Of a stretch of DNA of 64,000 nt, positions 58,262-64,000 are shown one piece after another. The number at the start of each line of letters is the position of its first letter. Positions within the stretch are counted from its first letter, which is position 1. Under the pieces are notes generated by a model. That model saw only the letters and a program-made list of their open reading frames with translations. It did not search any database and had not been told where the DNA came from. The translations under genes were made by a program, and so were the position numbers. The DNA comes from Sphingomonas sp. ID1715 (GTDB taxonomy: Bacteria > Pseudomonadota > Alphaproteobacteria > Sphingomonadales > Sphingomonadaceae). The stretch spans positions 1-64,000 of the forward strand of contig NZ_JABEPR010000004.1 of NCBI RefSeq assembly GCF_013044515.1. Direction: 5' to 3'.

Positions 58262-59722
58262 TCAGCGGAACGGCGGTTCGTTGAACGCGCGCAGCTTGCG
58301 GCTGTGGAGCTTGGGCCCTTCGCGGCGAAGTTCGGCGCAGGCTTCGATGCCGATCCGCATATGTTCGTTGATCGCGCGCTCGTAGAAGCGGTTGGCTTGG
58401 CCCGGCAGCTTCAGTTCGCCGTGAAGTGGTTTGTCGGACACGCAGAGCAAGGTGCCGTAGGGCACACGGAAGCGATAGCCCTGCGCGGCGATCGTCGCCG
58501 ATTCCATGTCCACCCCCACGGCGCGGGAGAGGGAAAAGCGGAGGGCGGACTGGCTGTAGCGCAGCTCCCAATTGCGGTCGTCGGTGGTAACGATCGTGCC
58601 GGTGCGCAGGCGGCGCTTGAGCACGTCACCGCTCTCGCCGGAGACCGTCTCGGCCGCCCGCTGGAGCGCCTGCTGCACCTCGGCGATTGCCGGTACCGGG
58701 ATCTCCGGCGGCAGCACGTCGTCGAGCACATGGTCGTCGCGCAGATAGGCATGGGCGAGCACATAATCGCCGATGCGCTGGCTCGGACGGAGGCCGCCGC
58801 AATGGCCGATCATCAGCCAGGCTTCGGGCCGCAGCACTGCGAGATGGTCGGTGATCGTCTTCGCGTTGGACGGGCCCACGCCGATATTGACCAGGCTGAT
58901 GCCGGTGCGATCCGGCGCCATCAGGTGCCAGGCCGGCATCTGGTGCCGGCGCCAGGCAAAGTCGGCGACAGCCTTTTCCGGATCGACCGTGTCCGGCGTC
59001 ATGAACAGCCCGCCCGGCCCAGACAGCGCCGTGAAGCGGTCGTCCTCGGCCAAAGTCGCGGCGGCCCACTGCACGAACTCGTCCACATAGCGGTGGTAGT
59101 TGGTGAACAGCACGTAGCGCTGCACATGCTCCGGCGGCGTGCCGGTATAGTGGCGCAGGCGTGCCAGCGAAAAATCGGTCCTGAGACCATCGAACAACGC
59201 CAAGGGCCGTGGCAGGTCGCCATCCGCGGCGGGAATGCCGTCGGCGATCTCGTCGCCGATATGGGCGAGTTCGGTGGCCGGGAACCAGCGCGCCAGTTCG
59301 GCCGGCGAAACGCCTTCCAGCGTCAGGTCGTGACCCGGATCGAGCACATAGGGGAAAGGGATTTCCTGCCGGCTGCGCGTGACCTCGACAGTGACGCCAT
59401 AGCCCTGAATCAACAGGTCGAGCTGCTCCGCCAGATATTCGGCAAAGATGCGCGGCCGGGTGACCGTCGTTGCGTAGGTGCCGGGCGCCACCAGGCGGCC
59501 GAACGAGCGCAGCGGAGCAGGAGTGGGGCCGCCGCCGCGATAGCGGACGCGCAGCTCCGGATAGCAGAACAGGCCTTCCCGGCGGTCCTTGCGATCGGGC
59601 TTGATGCCGTCGACCACGAAGGCCGAGATGGCGGACTGGAGAGCCTCGACGGCCTCGTCATAGTGGCGGGCGAGTTCGTCGATCAGCGCGCCCGATGTTT
59701 GTTCGATCTTCTTGTCTGTCAT
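58262..59722 (-). CDS. amn: AMP nucleosidase
   Basis: A 486-residue AMP nucleosidase, which cleaves AMP to adenine and ribose-5-phosphate. The family pieces are GGPTPAPLRSFGRLVAPGTYATTVTRP, TGISLVNIGVGPSNAKTITDHLAVLRP, MIGHCGGLRPSQRIGDYVLAHAY and AVGVDMESATIAAQGYRFRVPYGTLLCVSDKPLHGELK. The C-terminal half has the phosphorylase fold. It stands alone in this strand run. Confidence 0.95.
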   Translation of the reverse strand: MTDKKIEQTSGALIDELARHYDEAVEALQSAISAFVVDGIKPDRKDRREGLFCYPELRVRYRGGGPTPAPLRSFGRLVAPGTYATTVTRPRIFAEYLAEQLDLLIQGYGVTVEVTRSRQEIPFPYVLDPGHDLTLEGVSPAELARWFPATELAHIGDEIADGIPAADGDLPRPLALFDGLRTDFSLARLRHYTGTPPEHVQRYVLFTNYHRYVDEFVQWAAATLAEDDRFTALSGPGGLFMTPDTVDPEKAVADFAWRRHQMPAWHLMAPDRTGISLVNIGVGPSNAKTITDHLAVLRPEAWLMIGHCGGLRPSQRIGDYVLAHAYLRDDHVLDDVLPPEIPVPAIAEVQQALQRAAETVSGESGDVLKRRLRTGTIVTTDDRNWELRYSQSALRFSLSRAVGVDMESATIAAQGYRFRVPYGTLLCVSDKPLHGELKLPGQANRFYERAINEHMRIGIEACAELRREGPKLHSRKLRAFNEPPFR

Positions 59723-59758
59723 GGCAGGCCGTTAACGGCCCGCCATGACATCGACAAG

Positions 59759-59998
59759 TCAGGCGTTCTCTTCGGTCTTGGCCGAGCCGGTCACCTTGTC
59801 GCGCAGATTGCCGGCGGTTTCGATCACCTTGTCGCGGTTCACATAGGCAGCGGCGGCTGCGGCGACGCTGCCCAGCACGGCAGCGGCAGTGCCGGGATTG
59901 TTCTTCACCGCATCGATGCCGCCTTGGAACAGGGCCGTGGCCCGCTCAGCCAGCGACTCGTTGCTCTCATTCGATTTGCCGTCCTGATTGTTCGCCAT
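59759..59998 (-). CDS. Small membrane-associated protein, unknown function
   Basis: A 79-residue protein from the ATG at 59998 (GGAGG seven bases upstream). An N-terminal charged part (NNQDGKSNESNESLAERATALFQ) precedes an Ala/Gly-rich hydrophobic segment (GTAAAVLGSVAAAAAAYVNR) and a charged end. Function unknown. Confidence 0.6.
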   Translation of the reverse strand: MANNQDGKSNESNESLAERATALFQGGIDAVKNNPGTAAAVLGSVAAAAAAYVNRDKVIETAGNLRDKVTGSAKTEENA

Positions 59999-60057
59999 CT
60001 TAACCTCCATCAGAGAGTGCGGGCGTAACAACCTTCAGGAGCGGTCTCGCGTTCCGT

Positions 60058-60543
60058 TCAGGCGAGCTGGGAGAGCATATGCTCGGCCGAGCTGACGTTG
60101 AACTCGCCCGGCTGTTCGACGTTCAACTCCTTGACCACACCATCCTCTACGATCATCGAGAAGCGCTGGCCGCGGGTGCCCATGCCGAAGCGGCTGGAGT
60201 CCATGTCGAGGCCGATCGCCTTCACGAACGCGCCATTGCCATCTGAGAGCATCGTCACCTTGCCCTCGGCGCCGGAATGCTTGGCCCAAGCCGCCATCAC
60301 GAACGCGTCGTTGACGGCCGTGCAGGCGACTTCGTCGACGCCCTTCGCTTTGAACTCGTCGATCTTGTCGACGAAGCCCGGCAGGTGGCGGGCTGAGCAG
60401 GTCGGCGTGAACGCACCCGGCACGGAAAAGAGCGCCACCTTGCGGCCGCGGAAGAAGTCGTCGGACTGGACCGCGTCCGGGCCGTTTTCGGTCGCCTTGA
60501 TGAAGGTTACGCTGGGCAGCCGGTCGCCAACCTGGATCGTCAT
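60058..60543 (-). CDS. Peroxiredoxin (Prx5/AhpC-TSA type)
   Basis: A 161-residue peroxiredoxin from the ATG at 60543 (MTIQVGDRLPSVTFI). The peroxidatic cysteine is C49 in PGAFTPTCSARHLPGF, the Prx5 signature. It reduces hydroperoxides, usually with glutathione or thioredoxin. The very long upstream extension of the reading frame is spurious. Confidence 0.93.
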   Translation of the reverse strand: MTIQVGDRLPSVTFIKATENGPDAVQSDDFFRGRKVALFSVPGAFTPTCSARHLPGFVDKIDEFKAKGVDEVACTAVNDAFVMAAWAKHSGAEGKVTMLSDGNGAFVKAIGLDMDSSRFGMGTRGQRFSMIVEDGVVKELNVEQPGEFNVSSAEHMLSQLA

Positions 60544-60619
60544 CGTCCTGTCTCCTGCAAAGTCCCTGAGTCGGGCGTCGGCATGCCTCGTGTCCGCGCC
60601 GGGCGTGGGCGTCAAGGCA

Positions 60620-60648
60620 TTGGGCTTTGCCGTGCCCGCGCCTATAGG
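60620..60648 (+). promoter_or_regulatory. Possible promoter giving a leaderless yqgE transcript
   Basis: TTGGGC at 60620-60625 and TATAGG at 60643-60648 with a 17-base spacer. The -10 ends six bases before the ATG of yqgE, so transcription would start at or next to the start codon. No Shine-Dalgarno is present. Confidence 0.5.
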
Positions 60649-60654
60649 TTTGAA

Positions 60655-61212
60655 ATGGATGCACCATTCCTCACCGGCCAGCTGCTGCTTGCGATGCCGG
60701 GTATCGGCGATCCGCGGTTCGAACGCGCCGTCATCGCGGTCTGCATGCATGACGAACGCGGTGCGCTGGGGATCGGCATCGGCCGCCTGGCTCCGCGCCT
60801 CGGGCTCCACACCCTGCTGGAGCAATTCGAGATCCCGACGGGCGACGCACCCGACACGCCCGTGCATCTCGGCGGGCCGGTCGAACCGCAGCGCGGCTTC
60901 GTCCTCCACTCGCTCGATTGGGGTGGGCAGGACACGATGGAAGTGGATGGCCGCTTCGCCCTGACCAACACCGTCGACGTGCTGCGCGCCATCGCGGAAG
61001 GGAAGGGGCCAAGAAAATGGCTCGCCGCGCTCGGCTATGCCGGCTGGGGTGAAGGACAGCTCGACGAGGAGATGACTCGCCATGGCTGGTTCAGCACGCA
61101 GGCGACCGAGGCGCTCCTGTTCGACACGCCGGTCGAGGAACGCTGGGCGCAAGCGTTCAAAAGCGCGGGCGTCGATCCGCGCCTGCTGAGCGCGAGTGCC
61201 GGCCAGGCTTAA
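60655..61212 (+). CDS. YqgE/AlgH family protein (UPF0301)
   Basis: A 185-residue protein from the ATG at 60655 (MDAPFLTGQLLLAMPGIGDPRFERAVI; HLGGPVEPQRGFVLHS; LGYAGWGEGQLDEEM), all family signatures. Its molecular role is not established. The stop overlaps the convergent permease gene. Confidence 0.93.
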   Translation: MDAPFLTGQLLLAMPGIGDPRFERAVIAVCMHDERGALGIGIGRLAPRLGLHTLLEQFEIPTGDAPDTPVHLGGPVEPQRGFVLHSLDWGGQDTMEVDGRFALTNTVDVLRAIAEGKGPRKWLAALGYAGWGEGQLDEEMTRHGWFSTQATEALLFDTPVEERWAQAFKSAGVDPRLLSASAGQA

Positions 61213-61955
61213 CGAAACAGGAACAGCAACGCGACGCCTACGCCGATAGCGACCACGAGGGTGCGGAGCGCCTTCGGGCTTATGATGCTCGCCAGCCGTC
61301 CGCCCGCCGCACCGCCTAGAAGGGCGGCGACGGCCATCACTGCGGCAGCGCTCCACACCAGCCTGTCGGACGCAAGAAACAGGCTTGCGGCGGAGAGGTT
61401 GGCGCCTAGGGCGAGCGCCTGCTTCAGCCCGTTCAGGCGCGTCAGGCTGTCGTCGATGGTGAGCCCGAGCACCGCCAGGAAGATGACGCTGAGGCCGGCG
61501 CCGAAATAGCCCCCGTAAACGGCGGCGAGCAGGACCGGTACCAGCGCCCAGCCGAGCCCCAGCGCTCCGGACCGGCGCTGCAGCATCGCACGCAGCCGAT
61601 CCTGAACCGCGAGGAGAGCGCAGCCGCCGAGCAGCAGCCAAGGGACAAGCGCTTCGAACAGCTTTTCGCTGCTCGCGAGGATCAGCAAGCCTCCAGCCAG
61701 GCCGCCGACGAGGGCCGCCGGGATCAGGACGACCAGGCGCCGGGCCTGGCCCTTCAGGTCGCGCCTCTGCCCGATCACACCACCGACATAGCCGGGGAAC
61801 AGCGCGACGGTGTTGGTCACATTGGCGGAGAGCGGCGGAAGGCCCGCCGCGATCAGGGCGGGAAAGGTCAGAATCGAGCCGCCTCCGGCCAGCGCGTTGA
61901 TCGCACCGGCGCCGGCTGCGGCGAGGAACAGGAGCGCAAGTTGGCCTGCGCTCAC
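61209..61955 (-). CDS. TSUP-family (TauE/SafE) permease
   Basis: A 248-residue membrane protein with about eight hydrophobic segments. The family repeats GAINALAGGGSILTFPALIAAGLPPLSANVTNT and GGYFGAGLSVIFLAVLGL are clear. Members export or import sulfur-containing or organic anions; the substrate is unknown. The start is GTG at 61955. Confidence 0.88.
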   Translation of the reverse strand: MSAGQLALLFLAAAGAGAINALAGGGSILTFPALIAAGLPPLSANVTNTVALFPGYVGGVIGQRRDLKGQARRLVVLIPAALVGGLAGGLLILASSEKLFEALVPWLLLGGCALLAVQDRLRAMLQRRSGALGLGWALVPVLLAAVYGGYFGAGLSVIFLAVLGLTIDDSLTRLNGLKQALALGANLSAASLFLASDRLVWSAAAVMAVAALLGGAAGGRLASIISPKALRTLVVAIGVGVALLFLFR

Positions 61956-61969
61956 CGGCGCAATGGCGG

Positions 61970-63184
61970 TCAGGCGGCCCGTTTCAGTTCGAGCCGCCCG
62001 AAGATCTCGACCAGTGCGTCGGTGAGTTCCTGCATCATCGCGGCCGTGTGGCTCGGGCCGGGCGTGAAGCGGAGCCGTTCGGTGCCGCGCGGCACGGTCG
62101 GGTAATTGATCGGCTGCACATAGACGCCGTACTCGGCGAGCAGGATGTCGCTGATCCGCTTGGCCTTGACCGGATCGCCGATCATCAGCGGCACGATGTG
62201 GGTGGTCGACGGCATCACCGGCAGGCCGGCGTCTGCGAACATGCGCTTGAGGCTCGCGGCCGCCGCCTGCTGACCGTCACGCTCGGTGCTCGATGCCTTC
62301 AGGTGCCGCACGCTTGCGAGCACGCCCGCGACCAGCACCGGCGACAGGCTGGTCGTGAAGATGAAGCCGGGTGCATAGGAGCGGATCACGTCCACGATCA
62401 CCTGGTCGGCCGCGATATAGCCGCCCATCACGCCGAATGCCTTGCCGAGCGTCCCTTCGATGATGGTCAGCCGGTGCGCGACCTCGTCCCGCTCGGAGAT
62501 GCCGCCGCCGCGCGCGCCGTACATGCCGACCGCATGCACTTCGTCGAGATAGGTGAGCGCGCCGTATTTGTCGGCCAGGTCGCAGATCTGGGCGATCGGC
62601 GCCACGTCGCCGTCCATCGAATAGACGCTCTCGAACGCGATCAGCTTGGGCGTATCCGGGTCTTCGGCGGCGAGCAGCTCTTCCAGATGCGCGACATCAT
62701 TGTGCCGCCACACCCGCTTCTCGCACCCTGAGTTGCGGATGCCGGCGATCATCGAGGCGTGGTTGAGTTCGTCGGAAAAGATCACGCAGCCGGGCAGGAT
62801 CTTGGCGAGCGTCGACAGCGTCGCCTCGTTCGAGACATAGCCCGAGGTGAACAGCAAGGCCGCCTCCTTGCCGTGCAGGTCGGCAAGCTCGGCCTCCAGA
62901 TCGACATGATAATGGGTGTTGCCGCCGATGTTGCGCGTGCCGCCGGAGCCCGCGCCGACATCGTGCAGCGCCTCCTCCATCGCCGCGATCACCTTCGGAT
63001 GCTGGCCCATCGCCAGATAGTCGTTCGAGCACCAGACCGTGATCGGCTTCGGACCATTATGCCCGGCAAAGCAGCGCGCGTTGGGGAACATCCCCTTGTT
63101 GCGCAAAATGTCGATGAACACCCGGTACCGACCCTCGGCATGCAACCGGTCGATCGCCTGGGTGAAGATGCGATTATAGTCCAA
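61970..63184 (-). CDS. hemA: 5-aminolevulinate synthase
   Basis: A 404-residue PLP enzyme condensing glycine with succinyl-CoA, the first step of the C4 (Shemin) haem route used by alphaproteobacteria. The PLP lysine is K248 ([13 protein letters not shown]), with [12 protein letters not shown] and [19 protein letters not shown] conserved. The start is TTG at 63184 (MDYNRIF); no better start lies upstream in frame and no strong ribosome site is visible. Confidence 0.96.
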   Translation of the reverse strand: MDYNRIFTQAIDRLHAEGRYRVFIDILRNKGMFPNARCFAGHNGPKPITVWCSNDYLAMGQHPKVIAAMEEALHDVGAGSGGTRNIGGNTHYHVDLEAELADLHGKEAALLFTSGYVSNEATLSTLAKILPGCVIFSDELNHASMIAGIRNSGCEKRVWRHNDVAHLEELLAAEDPDTPKLIAFESVYSMDGDVAPIAQICDLADKYGALTYLDEVHAVGMYGARGGGISERDEVAHRLTIIEGTLGKAFGVMGGYIAADQVIVDVIRSYAPGFIFTTSLSPVLVAGVLASVRHLKASSTERDGQQAAAASLKRMFADAGLPVMPSTTHIVPLMIGDPVKAKRISDILLAEYGVYVQPINYPTVPRGTERLRFTPGPSHTAAMMQELTDALVEIFGRLELKRAA

Positions 63185-63274
63185 AGTCCGAACTCGAAGC
63201 TGCCCGTCCGCTTCGGCGCATTTACCGTCCTGTGAACGGGCAAGCCAGTGAGAACCGCTCGCAATAAGCGCCGC

Positions 63275-64000
63275 TTACAAGGTGACGATCCGGCTCAGGC
63301 CGAATTTGGAGAGCGCCGGAGCGAGGTGCTGCACCTGTTCGTCGACCCGCGTGAACACCGCCAGGCCGTCGACAGCTTCGCTTGGCCATTCCTGTCCCTC
63401 GGTCAGAAAGGCGATGCGCCGCGCAATGCCGTCGGCGCCGTCGACATAGGCGATCGGTAAAGCGGCGCGCAGTTCCGGTTCGACAAGGCGGAAATGAGTG
63501 CAGGCGAGGACGACCGTGTCGAGCCGATCACCGCCCGGCTGATCGGTCAGCCCCCGCAGGATGTCGGCATAAGCGGCAGGATCGGTCGCTTCGCCGCGCA
63601 GCTTCGCCTCGGCCAGGTCGACCAGCGCCGCCGATCCGTGCCGCAGCACCAGGCAGTCGCTGGCGAACTCGGCCGCGAGTCGATCGACATAGGGTTGGCG
63701 GATCGTCGCCTCGGTGCCGAGCACGCCGATGACCCGCGACTTGGACTGGAGCGCCGCCGGCTTGATCGCCGGCACTGTGCCGACGACCGGCAGGTCGAGC
63801 GCGCTGCGGACATGGGCGAGGGCGATCGTCGAAGCGGTGTTGCAGGCGATCACCACGAGCCGCGGATGATAGCGCTCTACGAGGCGCCCGAGCAGCGCCG
63901 GCACGCGCGACGCGATCTCGGCTTCCGATTTGGTGCCATAAGGATAGCCGGCGCTGTCGGCGGCATAGACGATCGGCGCCTGCGGCAGCAGCGCGCAGGT
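63275..64000 (-). CDS. murI: Glutamate racemase, C-terminal part (5' end beyond window)
   Basis: The frame continues through the right edge: residues read at 63905-64000 give IVYAADSAGYPYGTKSEAEI, the MurI N-terminal active-site neighbourhood (the second Cys motif VLACTHFRLVEPEL is inside). ACNTAST carries the first catalytic Cys. It makes D-glutamate for peptidoglycan. The N-terminus is missing. Confidence 0.93.
   Translation of the reverse strand, partial: TCALLPQAPIVYAADSAGYPYGTKSEAEIASRVPALLGRLVERYHPRLVVIACNTASTIALAHVRSALDLPVVGTVPAIKPAALQSKSRVIGVLGTEATIRQPYVDRLAAEFASDCLVLRHGSAALVDLAEAKLRGEATDPAAYADILRGLTDQPGGDRLDTVVLACTHFRLVEPELRAALPIAYVDGADGIARRIAFLTEGQEWPSEAVDGLAVFTRVDEQVQHLAPALSKFGLSRIVTL

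Noticed and set aside
60544-61641. Long upstream extension of the peroxiredoxin frame
   Set aside because: Antisense to yqgE and the permease, with no domain; the Prx start is at 60543.
63170-63184. TATAAT at the start of hemA as a promoter
   Set aside because: It lies inside the first codons and no -35 fits at 16-18 bases; more likely coding chance.

Overview
The window is a GC-rich alphaproteobacterial chromosome segment, most likely from Sphingomonas or a close relative. The evidence is the protein sequences, the alphaproteobacterial gene clusters (divL-tsaE-amgK-murU-addB-addA-trxA; rpiB-glyA-nrdR), an ALA synthase (C4 haem route), and several families of palindromic repeats between genes. 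There are no rRNA or tRNA genes, no CRISPR array, no insertion sequence and no prophage. Most of it is core housekeeping DNA.

Layout. (1) 1-3656: the edge of an inositol/glycan cluster on the minus strand (methyltransferase, glycosidase, inositol-phosphate synthase; ATGA-type overlaps), then a divergent GT9-like glycosyltransferase with a DUF6165 protein. (2) 3663-8225: str operon rpsL-rpsG-fusA-tuf with a clear promoter and a long leader. (3) 8283-17589: S10/spc block from rpsJ to rpmD, mostly with overlapping or near-contiguous genes, except for a 297-bp gap after rpsJ that holds a repeat and an intrinsic-terminator hairpin. (4) 17615-19366: a Crp/Fnr regulator and a cold-shock gene, which interrupt the usual rpmD-rplO junction. 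(5) 19576-22491: rplO-secY-adk. (6) 22488-26119: SLC13-type transporter, SRPBCC protein, gdhA and a DUF2945 protein, which interrupt adk-rpsM. (7) 26142-28430: rpsM-rpsK-rpoA with its own promoter and no rplQ. (8) 28451-33560: PspC, the agmatine-to-putrescine pair aguA-aguB, an S9 peptidase, rpsD. (9) 33715-37863: two tandem small secreted paralogs, a GIY-YIG/TrmJ fusion, nrdR, a membrane microprotein, glyA, rpiB. (10) 37948-45627: acetyltransferase, secreted Cys protein, ahcY with an operator and hairpin leader, a radical SAM protein, and a large TolB/amidohydrolase protein. (11) 45656-57077: divL-tsaE-amgK-murU-addB-addA-trxA. (12) 57081-64000: SDR, AMP nucleosidase, small protein, peroxiredoxin, YqgE, TSUP permease, ALA synthase, and murI running off the right edge.

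The most unusual items are: a GIY-YIG nuclease reading frame bounded by inverted copies of a palindromic repeat and fused through one copy to the tRNA methyltransferase TrmJ; a 75-bp palindromic element inserted in frame in addA; a glycosidase whose barrel halves appear circularly permuted; an S12 protein carrying Arg at the position where K88R gives streptomycin resistance elsewhere; the terminator and repeat between rpsJ and rplC; and the split ribosomal superoperon lacking rplQ.
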